Shown here: positions 56,104 to 64,000 of the stretch, piece by piece
Numbering within the stretch: position 1 is the first letter of the stretch
Layout: every line of letters begins with the position of its first letter
From: Azospirillum lipoferum
Lineage (GTDB): Bacteria > Pseudomonadota > Alphaproteobacteria > Azospirillales > Azospirillaceae
Assembly: GCF_024170005.1 (NCBI RefSeq)
Contig: NZ_JALJXJ010000003.1
Coordinates: 372,001 to 436,000 of the forward strand
Direction: 5' to 3'
DNA length: 64,000 nt
The notes under the pieces: model-generated
Databases searched by the model: none
Told to the model about the DNA's origin: nothing
What the model saw: only the letters and a program-made list of their open reading frames with translations
Program-made: the position numbers and the translations under genes

Positions 56104-57405
56104 TTGTCCCAGGCCACACACTCTGCGGCCCCGACTGCGCTGACGCCGGGCGAACGCCGCATCACGCTGGTCATCGCGGCGGTGCAGTTCGTCAACATCC
56201 TCGACTTCATGATGGTGATGCCGCTCGGCCCCGACTTCGCCCGGGCGCTGGGCATCCCGGCGGCGCACATCGGCTATATCGGCGGCAGCTACACCGCCGC
56301 CGCTGCGGTGGCCGGGCTGATCGGCTCGATGCTGCTCGACCGGTTCGACCGCCGCCGGGCGCTCGCCGTCGCCATGGCCGGGCTGATCGTCTCCACCGCC
56401 TTGGGCGGGCTGGCCTGGGACTTCCACTCCCTGCTGGCGGCACGCGTGCTGGCCGGGCTGTTCGGCGGTCCGGCGGTCGCCGTCGCCATCGCCACGCTGA
56501 CCGATCAGGTGGCGCCGCAGAGGCGCGGGCAGGCGATGGGGGCCGTCATGTCGGCCTTCTCGCTGTCGGCCATCGCCGGGGTGCCGGTAGGGCTCGAACT
56601 GGCGCTCTATGGCGGCTGGCGGCTGCCCTTCTTTGCCGTGGCCTTCGCCGGGCTGGTCGTCGCCATCGCCGCCATTGCCATCCTGCCGCCGCAGCGCGGC
56701 CATCTGGCTGCCGGATCCGGGACAGGGATGAAGACGGGTGCCTGGGTGCGGATGACCGCGCTGCTATCGCGCCGCAAGGTCTGGCTGGCCTACGCCACCG
56801 TTGGGCTGGTGCAGGTCCAGCAATTCATGATCGTCCCCAACATCGCCGCCTATGTGCAGGGCAACCTGGGCTTCCCACGTGACCATCTGAGCCTGGTCTA
56901 CATGACGGGCGGGACGCTGAGTTTCTTCGCCGCGCGTTGGGCCGGACGGCTGGTCGACCGCCATGGCTCCAGCGCCGTCACCTTCGCCGCAACGGTGGGG
57001 TTGAGCATCGTGATCTTCGCCGCCTTCATCGGCTACCGGCCCTGGATGCCGGTGCTGGGGCTGTTCCCCTTCTTCATGATGTTCGTCGGCATCCGCATGG
57101 TCGCCAACGGGGCTGCCTTCTCCCGCGTACCCGATCCGCAGGAGCGCGCCGGCTTCATGGCGCTGGTGTCGGCGGTGCAGCATCTCAGCTCCGCCTTCGG
57201 CGCCTTCCTGTCGGCGGAAATTCTGACCAACGCGCCCGACGGCCGGCTGGAGCATGCACCAACCATGGCGGTCGTCTCCATCACCGTCGGGCTTGCCGTG
57301 CCGCTGCTGACCCTGTGGCTGGAGCGGGCGACGCGCACACCAGCCCCCATGGCTGCGCCTACCGTCGCGGACGCCGTACTGGACGGGGGCGGGCGGAGCC
57401 GTTAG
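56104..57405 (+). CDS. Major facilitator superfamily transporter
   Basis: The 433-residue transporter has 12 predicted helices. TM1 is ITLVIAAVQFVNILDFMMVMPLG. The MFS loop motif between TM2 and TM3 appears as DRFDRRRALAV. A second-half equivalent is RWAGRLVDRHGSSAV. The arrangement resembles arabinose-efflux-like or sugar/drug exporters. The substrate is not predictable. A TTG start at 56104 has GGAGCC about 10 bases upstream; longer forms from 56008 or 55957 would add unstructured residues. The C-terminus is Pro/Ala-rich. Confidence 0.88.
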   Translation: MSQATHSAAPTALTPGERRITLVIAAVQFVNILDFMMVMPLGPDFARALGIPAAHIGYIGGSYTAAAAVAGLIGSMLLDRFDRRRALAVAMAGLIVSTALGGLAWDFHSLLAARVLAGLFGGPAVAVAIATLTDQVAPQRRGQAMGAVMSAFSLSAIAGVPVGLELALYGGWRLPFFAVAFAGLVVAIAAIAILPPQRGHLAAGSGTGMKTGAWVRMTALLSRRKVWLAYATVGLVQVQQFMIVPNIAAYVQGNLGFPRDHLSLVYMTGGTLSFFAARWAGRLVDRHGSSAVTFAATVGLSIVIFAAFIGYRPWMPVLGLFPFFMMFVGIRMVANGAAFSRVPDPQERAGFMALVSAVQHLSSAFGAFLSAEILTNAPDGRLEHAPTMAVVSITVGLAVPLLTLWLERATRTPAPMAAPTVADAVLDGGGRSR

Positions 57406-57435
57406 CTTGCCGCCGACCTGCAAACGATCTTCGGA

Positions 57436-58164
57436 ATGATGCCCATGCGCCCCTCCGGCCGCGCCTTCGACCAACTGCGCACCGTCTCCCTGGAACCCGG
57501 CTTCAGCCGTTATGCCGAGGGATCCTGCATGGTGCGTTTCGGCAACACGCATGTGCTGTGCACCGCCAGCGTCGACGAGACGGTGCCGCGCTTTCTGAAG
57601 AACACCGGGCTCGGCTGGGTCACCGCCGAATACGGCATGCTGCCGCGCTCCACCCACAGCCGCAGCGACCGCGAGGCGGCCAAGGGCAAGCAGTCCGGCC
57701 GCACCCAGGAAATCCAGCGCCTGATCGGCCGTGCGCTGCGCGCCGTCACCGACCGCTCGGCGATGGGCGAGAAGCAGATCAAGATCGACTGCGACGTCAT
57801 CCAGGCCGACGGCGGCACCCGCACCGCGGCGATCACCGGCAGCTATGTCGCCCTGCATCTGGCCTTCCAGCATCTGATGCAGATCGGCGCCCTGAAGACC
57901 ATGCCGCTGACCGATCAGGTCGCCGCCGTCTCCTGCGGCCTCTATCAGGGCAACGCCGTGCTCGACCTCGATTACGACGAGGATTCCAAGGCCCAGGCCG
58001 ACGCGAACTTCGTCCTGACCGGCAAGGCCGGCATCGTCGAGATCCAGGGCACCGCCGAGGAAACCCCCTTCTCCGAGCCGCAGTTCATGGAGCTGCTGGC
58101 GCTCGCCCGCAAGGGCGTCAACGAGCTGGTGACGTTGCAGAAGCAGGTCCTCGGCATCAAGTAA
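57436..58164 (+). CDS. rph: Ribonuclease PH
   Basis: This phosphorolytic 3'-exonuclease trims tRNA ends. The product is 242 residues (239 if the second in-frame ATG is used). Hallmarks are [48 protein letters not shown] (phosphate/RNA-binding Arg residues), [16 protein letters not shown] and DLDYDEDS. The rph-rdgB-hemW order is conserved in alphaproteobacteria. The gaps here are 24 bases to rdgB and an overlap beyond. Confidence 0.97.
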   Translation: MMPMRPSGRAFDQLRTVSLEPGFSRYAEGSCMVRFGNTHVLCTASVDETVPRFLKNTGLGWVTAEYGMLPRSTHSRSDREAAKGKQSGRTQEIQRLIGRALRAVTDRSAMGEKQIKIDCDVIQADGGTRTAAITGSYVALHLAFQHLMQIGALKTMPLTDQVAAVSCGLYQGNAVLDLDYDEDSKAQADANFVLTGKAGIVEIQGTAEETPFSEPQFMELLALARKGVNELVTLQKQVLGIK

Positions 58165-58188
58165 GGCCGTTTCAGCCAGAGGTTCATC

Positions 58189-58788
58189 ATGTCCGCTCCC
58201 CGCCGCTTCACCGGCGACACGCTCGTCATCGCCAGCCACAACAAGGGCAAGGTGCGCGAGATCGCCGACCTGCTCGGCCCCTATGTCGCCAATTTCACCT
58301 CGGCCGGGGAGCTGGGCCTGCCCGAACCGGAAGAAACCGGCACCAGCTTCATCGCCAACGCCGAGCTGAAAGCGAAAGCGGCGGCGGCAGCCGGCCATGT
58401 GGCGCTCGCCGACGACAGCGGGCTGGTGGTGCCGGCGCTGAACGGCGACCCCGGCATCTATTCCGCCCGCTGGGCCGGGCCGGCCAAGGACTTCGCCATG
58501 GCGATGCAAAAGGTCGAGGACGGACTGGCGGAGAAGACGGACCGCAGCGCCTATTTCGTCTGCGCCCTGTCGCTCGCCTGGCCGGACGGCCATGTCGAGA
58601 CGGTGGAAGGGCGCTGCTACGGCACGCTGGTGTGGCCACCACGCGGTCCACACGGCTTCGGCTATGACCCGATGTTCCTGCCGGACGGCCACGGACTGAC
58701 CTTCGGCGAGATGGATCAGACCAGGAAGCACGAGATGAGCCACCGTGCCGATGCCTTCCGCCAGCTGGTGGAGCGGTGTTTCCGGTGA
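58189..58788 (+). CDS. rdgB: XTP/dITP diphosphatase RdgB (Ham1 family)
   Basis: The enzyme removes non-canonical purine triphosphates. The product is 199 residues, with [14 protein letters not shown] at the start, the substrate segment [15 protein letters not shown] near 70, YSARWAG, and [12 protein letters not shown] followed by [11 protein letters not shown]. The family length and motifs are complete. The stop overlaps the hemW GTG start. Confidence 0.97.
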   Translation: MSAPRRFTGDTLVIASHNKGKVREIADLLGPYVANFTSAGELGLPEPEETGTSFIANAELKAKAAAAAGHVALADDSGLVVPALNGDPGIYSARWAGPAKDFAMAMQKVEDGLAEKTDRSAYFVCALSLAWPDGHVETVEGRCYGTLVWPPRGPHGFGYDPMFLPDGHGLTFGEMDQTRKHEMSHRADAFRQLVERCFR

Positions 58789-59945
58789 GTGTTTCCGATC
58801 CTGGTTTCGCCATCTACGTCCACTGGCCCTTCTGCAAGTCGAAGTGCCCCTACTGCGATTTCAACAGCCATGTCCGCGAGCGGGTCGACCATGACCGCTG
58901 GCGGGCCGGGCTGTTGCGCGAGCTGGACCATTACGCCGACCTCACCGCCGGCCGCACCGTGACCTCCATCTTCTTCGGCGGCGGCACCCCGTCGCTGATG
59001 GAGCCTTCCACCGTCGGCGCGATCATCGACCGCGTTGCGCAACGCTGGCCGGTCACCGACCGGCTGGAAGTATCGCTGGAGGCCAACCCGACCTCCGTCG
59101 AGGCCGACAAGTTCCGTGCCTTTCGCAGTGCCGGAATCAACCGGGTTTCGCTGGGTATCCAGGCACTGGACGATGCCAGCCTGAAATTCCTAGGCCGCCA
59201 GCACAATGCGGCGGAGGCGACCGGCGCCATCGAACTGGCGGCACGGACCTTCGACCGCTTCTCCTTCGACCTGATCTACGCGCGTCCCGGCCAGACGGTA
59301 GCGGCTTGGCAGACCGAGCTGGCGCGGGCGCTGGATTACGCGGTCGGCCATCTGTCGGTCTACCAATTGACCATCGAGGAGGGCACGGCCTTCTATCCGC
59401 TGCATGCCCGCGGCGATCTGGTTCTGCCCGACGAGGATCTGGCCGGCGATCTCTACGAGGCGACGCAGAGCCAGCTGACAGCGGCAGGGCTGCCGGCCTA
59501 CGAGATTTCCAACCACGCCCGTCCCGGCGAGGAAAGCCGCCACAATTTGACCTATTGGCGCTATGGCGATTATGTCGGTATCGGCCCCGGTGCCCATGGC
59601 CGGCTGACCTTGGATGGCGAGAAATTCGCCACCCGCGCCCATCGCGCCCCGGAAATCTGGCTGGAGCGGGTCGAGCGCGACGGCCATGGCGCAGCCGCTC
59701 CCGACCCCATCGACCGGGACGCCCGCGGAACCGAGCTGATGATGATGGGTCTGCGCCTGACCGAAGGGGTACGGCTTGCCCGCCTGATGGAGGAAACCGG
59801 TCGGACTCTGGACGATTTCGTCGATCCGGCGGCGCTGTCGCGCCTGATCGACGCTGGTTTCCTCACCCGTGGTGCCGAGCGGCTGGTTGCGACATCGGAG
59901 GGACTACAGCGACTGAACGCGGTACTGGGCGCAATTCTGGCGTAA
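58785..59945 (+). CDS. hemW: HemW-type radical SAM protein (heme chaperone)
   Basis: This radical SAM protein of the coproporphyrinogen-oxidase-like group has 386 residues. The Fe-S motif CKSKCPYC is near 18-25. FGGGTPSL (SAM-binding Gly-rich segment), EANP and the HemW domain follow. HemW delivers heme rather than oxidising coproporphyrinogen. The start codon is a GTG that overlaps the rdgB stop as GTGA, with a GGAGCGG site upstream; a second GTG at 58776 is possible. Confidence 0.94.
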   Translation: MSVSDPGFAIYVHWPFCKSKCPYCDFNSHVRERVDHDRWRAGLLRELDHYADLTAGRTVTSIFFGGGTPSLMEPSTVGAIIDRVAQRWPVTDRLEVSLEANPTSVEADKFRAFRSAGINRVSLGIQALDDASLKFLGRQHNAAEATGAIELAARTFDRFSFDLIYARPGQTVAAWQTELARALDYAVGHLSVYQLTIEEGTAFYPLHARGDLVLPDEDLAGDLYEATQSQLTAAGLPAYEISNHARPGEESRHNLTYWRYGDYVGIGPGAHGRLTLDGEKFATRAHRAPEIWLERVERDGHGAAAPDPIDRDARGTELMMMGLRLTEGVRLARLMEETGRTLDDFVDPAALSRLIDAGFLTRGAERLVATSEGLQRLNAVLGAILA

Positions 59946-59978
59946 AATCCCATGTTTCCAACGGGGAAAGGGCAGGGG

Positions 59979-60473
59979 ATGCGCATCAGTCTGATCGTCG
60001 CCGCTGCAACCAACGACGTGATCGGCCGTGACGGCCGGCTGCCCTGGCACCTTCCTGGCGATCTGCGCCGGTTCCGGGAGCTGACGATGGGCAAGCCGAT
60101 CCTGATGGGCCGGAAGACCTGGGAGTCCCTGCCGCGCCGCCCGCTGCCGGGCCGCGACAATCTGGTCGTCAGCCGTCAGGGCCTGATCGGCGAGCAGGAC
60201 GGTGCCCGCTGGTTCAGCGGCCTGGGTGCGGCGGTGTCCTGGGCGCAAGGCTCCGGTGCGGCCGAACTCTGCGTCATCGGCGGTGCCGCCCTGTTCCGCG
60301 AGACGCTGCCGATCGCCGACCGCCTGCACCTGACCCGCATCGAAAGCGCGGTGGACGGCGACACGCTGATGCCGCCGCTCGGCACGGAATGGGCCGAGAT
60401 ATGGTCGAGCGCGCCCATGGAAGAGAATGGGCTGATCTATCGCTACATCGACTTCGAAAAAGTGCGGGGATAG
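59979..60473 (+). CDS. folA: Dihydrofolate reductase
   Basis: The enzyme reduces dihydrofolate to tetrahydrofolate with NADPH. The product is 164 residues, with SLIVAAATNDVIGRDGRLPWHLPGDL (catalytic Asp is the late Asp of this stretch), GKPILMGRKTWESLP, and the CVIGGAALFRETLP strand with its Gly-Gly. A GGGGAAAGGGCAGGGG site precedes the ATG; another ATG 9 codons earlier is less likely. No thyA is visible near, although thyA-folA is a common pair elsewhere. Confidence 0.96.
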   Translation: MRISLIVAAATNDVIGRDGRLPWHLPGDLRRFRELTMGKPILMGRKTWESLPRRPLPGRDNLVVSRQGLIGEQDGARWFSGLGAAVSWAQGSGAAELCVIGGAALFRETLPIADRLHLTRIESAVDGDTLMPPLGTEWAEIWSSAPMEENGLIYRYIDFEKVRG

Positions 60474-60489
60474 GGGGCAAGCGCCCCCT
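60472..60489. terminator. Hairpin between folA and parB
   Basis: A 7-bp stem (AGGGGGC with GCCCCCT) and an AAGC loop overlap the folA stop and separate two convergent genes. No T-run on either side. Confidence 0.4.
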
Positions 60490-60497
60490 GAAGCCTC

Positions 60498-61409
60498 TTA
60501 CTCTTCGCCGCCCAGCCGGTGCAGCACGTCGTCGAGCTGGTCGAGCGTCTGATAGTGGATGGTGATCGTCCCGCGCTGTCCCTGCGGATTGATCGCGACC
60601 TTCAGACCGATGCGGGCGGAGATCTCCTCCTCCAGATTGATCAGGTCGACATCCTTCATCACCGGGGCGGCGCCGGATCCGCCGTTCGCCGCCTTGCCCT
60701 TCTTCGCCTTGGGCTGGTCCCCGCGCATCAGGTCTTCGGTCTGGCGGACATTCAGGCCGCGGGTGACCACCTCGCGGGCGACTGCCGCCGGATCCGGGGC
60801 GGTCAGCAGCGCGCGGGCATGCCCGGCGGTCAATGCACCGTCCTGCACCATCGACTTGACCGGTTCCGGCAGGGCCAGCAGACGCATCATGTTGGCGACA
60901 TGGCTGCGGCTCTTGCCGACGGCGCGGGCCAGATCCTCCTGGGTGTGTTCGAACTCCTCCATCAGGCGGCGGTAGCCTTCCGCCTCTTCCAGAGGGGTCA
61001 GATCCTGGCGCTGGATGTTCTCGATCAGCGCGATTTCCAGCGCCTCGCGGTCGCTGAGATCGCGGATGACGACCGGAACCTCGTGCAGGCCGGCGATCTG
61101 CGCCGCACGCCAGCGGCGTTCGCCGGCAATCAGCTCATAGGAGTTCGCGTCCTCGCCGTCGCGTCGGACCAGCAGGGGCTGCAAAATGCCCTTGTCGCGG
61201 ATGGACTCGACGAGGCCCTGGATCGCCTCCTCGTCGAACTTCCGCCGCGGCTGGTATTTGCCGGGATGGACGAACTCGATCGGCACCTGTTTGGACTGCC
61301 GCACCTTGTCGAGCGCCGAATAATCCTCGGTCGCTTCGCCGAACAGGGCGGAAAGGCCGCGGCCCAGGCTGGCGCGGCGGGCGCCACCTTGCTTGGTGTC
61401 GTCGATCAT
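60498..61409 (-). CDS. parB: Chromosome partitioning protein ParB
   Basis: ParB is the CTPase and parS-binding protein of the origin-segregation system, 303 residues. It contains [15 protein letters not shown] at the N-terminus (ParA-interaction), then the ParB/Srx domain with GKYQPRR and the nucleotide motif GERRWRA near 108, [21 protein letters not shown], a helix-turn-helix with [14 protein letters not shown], and a C-terminal dimerisation domain. It overlaps the parA stop by 4 bases (ATGA) and is the last gene of the block. Confidence 0.98.
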   Translation of the reverse strand: MIDDTKQGGARRASLGRGLSALFGEATEDYSALDKVRQSKQVPIEFVHPGKYQPRRKFDEEAIQGLVESIRDKGILQPLLVRRDGEDANSYELIAGERRWRAAQIAGLHEVPVVIRDLSDREALEIALIENIQRQDLTPLEEAEGYRRLMEEFEHTQEDLARAVGKSRSHVANMMRLLALPEPVKSMVQDGALTAGHARALLTAPDPAAVAREVVTRGLNVRQTEDLMRGDQPKAKKGKAANGGSGAAPVMKDVDLINLEEEISARIGLKVAINPQGQRGTITIHYQTLDQLDDVLHRLGGEE

Positions 61410-62203
61410 GCGGTCAGTCTCTTCTCACGGCGCAGCACCTCGCCCGCCAGATGGATGTAGGCCTGGGATCCGGGGCAGCGCATGTCATAGATCAGCACCG
61501 GCTTGCCATGCGACGGCGCTTCGGAGACCTTGACGTTGCGCGGGATCACGGTGTCGTACACCTTCTCCCCGAAGAAGCCGCGGACGTCCGCCGCCACCAT
61601 GTCCGACAGGTTGTTGCGCTTGTCGAACATCGTCAGCACGACGCCGTGTATGTCCAGGTTCGGGTTGAAGGCGCGCTTCACCCGTTCGATGGTGCGGACC
61701 AGATGGCTGAGACCTTCCAGCGCGTAGAACTCGCACTGCAAGGGGACCATCACCGCATGCGAGGCCACCAGTGCGTTCAGCGTCAGCAGCCCCAGCGCCG
61801 GCGGGCAGTCGATCAGGACATAGTCATATTCCAGCGCGCTGTTGGCGACCGCCTCGCGCAGGCGGAATTCGCGGCGCTCGGCACCGACCAGCTCGATCTC
61901 GGCCCCTGAGAGGTCCACCGACGAGGTGATGATCGACAGGTTCGGCACGGAGGAGGGGGTGGCGGCTTCTTCCAGCGACACGTCGTCGAACAGCACGTCA
62001 TAGATGCCGACACGGCGGTCGGAGCGCGGGATGCCGAGGCCGGTGGACGCATTGCCCTGCGGGTCGAGGTCGATCACCAGCACCCGCTTGCCGATGACAG
62101 CGAGCGCGGTGGCAAGGTTGATCGTCGTCGTGGTCTTGCCCACGCCGCCCTTCTGGTTGGCAATCGCAACCACGCGGGCAAGGGGACGGGTGACGGCAGA
62201 CAT
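61406..62203 (-). CDS. parA: Chromosome partitioning ATPase ParA
   Basis: The 265-residue Walker-type ATPase has a deviant P-loop ANQKGGVGKTTT near 15-26, DLDPQGNAST (Walker A' region), LIDCPPALGLLT, and the late TMFDKRNNLS motif. The ATG at 62203 has AGAGG about 7 bases upstream. A GTG at 62269 overlapping the rsmG stop is possible and would add 22 residues with little conservation. Order rsmG-parA-parB is typical of chromosome-origin regions. Confidence 0.97.
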   Translation of the reverse strand: MSAVTRPLARVVAIANQKGGVGKTTTTINLATALAVIGKRVLVIDLDPQGNASTGLGIPRSDRRVGIYDVLFDDVSLEEAATPSSVPNLSIITSSVDLSGAEIELVGAERREFRLREAVANSALEYDYVLIDCPPALGLLTLNALVASHAVMVPLQCEFYALEGLSHLVRTIERVKRAFNPNLDIHGVVLTMFDKRNNLSDMVAADVRGFFGEKVYDTVIPRNVKVSEAPSHGKPVLIYDMRCPGSQAYIHLAGEVLRREKRLTA

Positions 62204-62265
62204 GGCAGCCTCTCGGGAGTCCGGTTGGCGGGAGAAGGGCGGAGGAAGAGTGTCAGGCACGGTTT

Positions 62266-62880
62266 TCACGCACGCTCAAGGTCACTCACACGCAGGATGG
62301 TTCCGCTGGGATCGGTGCGGCTGTCAAATCGCTCAGGTTCCATTGTCCAATATCGCGTGGAGGCGGTCAATTCGTCGTCCAGCGCCGCGCCCTTCAGGAA
62401 CAGGCACTTGCCACGTGAGCCGATGAAGGGATGGGCCCAGCCGAACAGGTCGGCCAGCGGGGCCAGCGCACGGGCGGTGACGACATCGGCGTCGATGCCG
62501 GTGACGGTTTCGATCCGCTTGGTGTGGACGGTGACCGGCGCCTCGCAGACCCGCGCCACTTCGCGCAGGAAAGCGCATTTGCGCACGTCGCTCTCGATCA
62601 GATGGACCTGCGGCACGCCGAGGATGGCAAGCACCAGACCGGGAAAGCCGGCACCGCTGCCGAGATCGACCAGCACGCGCGTGTGGTCCGGCAGCAGCGG
62701 ATAAAGCTGTGCGGAATCGAGGAAGTGGCGCTTCCAGGCATCGGGCAGGGTGGAGGGACCGACCAGATTGATCTTCGGCTGCCACTTGCGCAGCAGACCT
62801 TCATAGGCGATCAGGCGGTCGAGCGTTTCACGTGAAACACCCGTGGCTTCCTGAAAGGCAACCGCATCGAACCCGCTCAT
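62266..62880 (-). CDS. rsmG: 16S rRNA m7G527 methyltransferase RsmG (GidB)
   Basis: The 204-residue methyltransferase has the SAM motif [18 protein letters not shown] near 70, followed by [16 protein letters not shown] and [10 protein letters not shown]. It overlaps the parA frame region at its 3' end and the mnmG stop at its 5' end (ATGA). Codons 15-20 of this gene contain a near-perfect parS palindrome, so DNA and protein constraints coincide there. Confidence 0.97.
   Translation of the reverse strand: MSGFDAVAFQEATGVSRETLDRLIAYEGLLRKWQPKINLVGPSTLPDAWKRHFLDSAQLYPLLPDHTRVLVDLGSGAGFPGLVLAILGVPQVHLIESDVRKCAFLREVARVCEAPVTVHTKRIETVTGIDADVVTARALAPLADLFGWAHPFIGSRGKCLFLKGAALDDELTASTRYWTMEPERFDSRTDPSGTILRVSDLERA
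62824..62839. promoter_or_regulatory. parS centromere site within rsmG
   Basis: CGTTTCACGTGAAACA matches the TGTTTCACGTGAAACA consensus at 15 of 16 bases. It lies within rsmG, immediately beside parAB, a placement known for chromosomal parS sites. ParB is expected to load here. Confidence 0.93.
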
Positions 62881-64000
62881 TCCGCCGCCACCCCGGACGA
62901 AGCGACGTCACGGCGCTTCACGTGGCGGAGCAGGGCAACCAGTGCCGCCGGCGTCATTCCGGGGATGCGCGCCGCAGCCCCCAGCGTCGCCGGACGCGAC
63001 TGGCGCAGCTTCTGCCGGATTTCGGCGGACAGGCTGCCAATGCCGTCGACATCCAGATCGTCGGGCAGGGCGAGGGACTCGTCCTTGCGGAAGGCGCGGA
63101 TGTCGGCCTCCTGCCGGCCGAGATAGCCGGCATATTTGCCGTCGATCTCCAGCTGCTCGGCAATGTCCTGCGCGATCTCCCCCAGCTCTGGCCACAGGCG
63201 GGCAAGGGCCGCGAGGTCGATGTCGGGATAGCGCAGCAGGTCGGCGGCACTGCGGCGCACTCCGTCCTGGTTCACCGCAACCCCCTGGCGCGCCAGTTCA
63301 ACCGGCGTCGCTTGGAGCGAGGCGACCAGGGCACGACCGGCGGACAGGGCCGCGCTTTTGGCAGCGAAAACATCGCGGCGTTCGGAGCCGACACAGCCAA
63401 TGACGACACCCTTGTCGGTCAGCCGCTGGTCGGCGTTGTCGGCGCGCAGCAGCAGCCGGTATTCGGCTCGCGAGGTGAACATGCGGTAGGGCTCGTTGGT
63501 GCCGCGGCCGATCAGATCGTCGATCAGCACGCCGATATAGGCGTCGGCACGATCGAGCACGAAGCCGTCCCGGTTGCCGCTCGCCGCCAGGGCGGCGTTG
63601 ATGCCAGCCATCAGGCCCTGGGCCGCCGCCTCTTCATAACCGGTGGTGCCGTTGATCTGGCCGGCCAGGAACAGGCGCGGCGCCCGGCGGGTCTCCAGCG
63701 TCGGCTTCAGTTCCCGCGGGTCGACATAATCATATTCGATGGCGTAGCCGGGGCGGATCATCACCACCTTCTCCAAACCCGGCATGCTGGCGAGGATGCC
63801 GAGCTGCACGTCGCGGGGCAGGGAGGTGGAGATGCCATTCGGGTAGACGGTGGGATCGTCCAGCCCTTCCGGTTCGAGGAAAATCTGATGCTTCTCCTTC
63901 TCGGCGAAGCGGACGACCTTGTCCTCGATCGACGGGCAATAGCGCGGACCGGTGCCGGTGATCTGGCCGGAATACATCGGGGCGCGATGCAGGTTGGCGC
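62877..64000 (-). CDS. mnmG: tRNA uridine 5-carboxymethylaminomethyl enzyme MnmG, truncated by window edge
   Basis: MnmG (GidA), with MnmE, makes cmnm5U34 on tRNAs using FAD and glycine. About 374 C-terminal residues are visible and the frame is open at base 64000, so the N-terminal FAD Rossmann motif is outside. Visible hallmarks are [84 protein letters not shown] and [13 protein letters not shown]. It overlaps rsmG by 4 bases. Confidence 0.98.
   Translation of the reverse strand, partial: ANLHRAPMYSGQITGTGPRYCPSIEDKVVRFAEKEKHQIFLEPEGLDDPTVYPNGISTSLPRDVQLGILASMPGLEKVVMIRPGYAIEYDYVDPRELKPTLETRRAPRLFLAGQINGTTGYEEAAAQGLMAGINAALAASGNRDGFVLDRADAYIGVLIDDLIGRGTNEPYRMFTSRAEYRLLLRADNADQRLTDKGVVIGCVGSERRDVFAAKSAALSAGRALVASLQATPVELARQGVAVNQDGVRRSAADLLRYPDIDLAALARLWPELGEIAQDIAEQLEIDGKYAGYLGRQEADIRAFRKDESLALPDDLDVDGIGSLSAEIRQKLRQSRPATLGAAARIPGMTPAALVALLRHVKRRDVASSGVAAE

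Noticed and set aside
56877..56884. CACGTGA in the MFS gene as a parS half site
   Set aside because: Flanking bases do not continue the palindrome.
62912..62927. TTCACGTGG sequence in mnmG as a further parS
   Set aside because: Only the central 8 bases match; one arm deviates, so it falls below what I would call a site.

Overview
The window is a contiguous piece of a very GC-rich alphaproteobacterial chromosome, most likely from Rhodospirillales and probably Azospirillum or a close relative. This is inferred from gene families, not from a database search. The pointers are a ChvG/ChvI system beside an HprK-HPr-EIIA phosphorelay, OlsA/OlsB ornithine-lipid enzymes, a MucR/Ros regulator, a HugZ-like protein, and a parAB-rsmG-mnmG origin-proximal block carrying a parS site. 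Nearly all of the sequence is coding. I see no insertion sequence, prophage, CRISPR array or rRNA operon. The only RNA gene I can support is a tRNA-Gly(CCC).

Layout. 1-6.8 kb: 3' end of cobT, a membrane class III cyclase, a periplasmic M48 protease, a nuclease-fold protein and a cytochrome c fusion. 6.8-17.7 kb: a regulatory supercluster (EI, HPr, EIIA-Man, RapZ, HprK, a coiled-coil protein, ChvG, ChvI, all on the minus strand), then HugZ-like and GTP-type PEP carboxykinase on the plus strand. 18-23.4 kb: mostly poorly characterised genes, including a 595-residue zinc-ribbon protein with a recurring short helix motif, ending at tRNA-Gly. 23.4-30.6 kb: olsBA, mucR, a TusA-like gene, tsaB-rimI, a VanX-type dipeptidase, a degenerate polysaccharide deacetylase and small unknowns. 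30.6-34.6 kb: dnaK-dnaJ. 34.7-44.8 kb: diguanylate cyclase, ThpR, aldo/keto reductase, FIST protein, tesA with a divergent ABC exporter pair, a Bax-inhibitor-1 protein and a SAM hydrolase. 44.8-52 kb: the phosphate regulon phoR-pstSCAB-phoB, with a clear three-unit Pho box before pstS and no phoU. 52-60.5 kb: cupin-type regulator plus GNAT, maeB, an MFS transporter and rph-rdgB-hemW-folA. 60.5-64 kb: parB-parA-rsmG-mnmG, with mnmG running off the window.

How the genes fit together. The 6.8-17.7 kb block joins a sugar-independent PTS relay (EI to HPr to EIIA-Man, gated by HprK) to envelope stress sensing (ChvGI) and gluconeogenesis (PEPCK). MaeB at 53.5 kb acts on the same PEP/pyruvate/malate node. 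A parS site in rsmG and a second near-match in maeB, about 7.7 kb away, suggest that the right end is the centromere region next to the chromosome origin.

Features most worth a second look: RapZ has Met instead of Lys in its P-loop; the deacetylase-like and nuclease-like proteins have lost catalytic residues; the MucR zinc finger lacks two ligands; a dispersed palindromic repeat family occurs at three sites, one of which supplies the C-terminal tail of PhoR; and tesA and its divergent neighbour share one CATG as both start codons.
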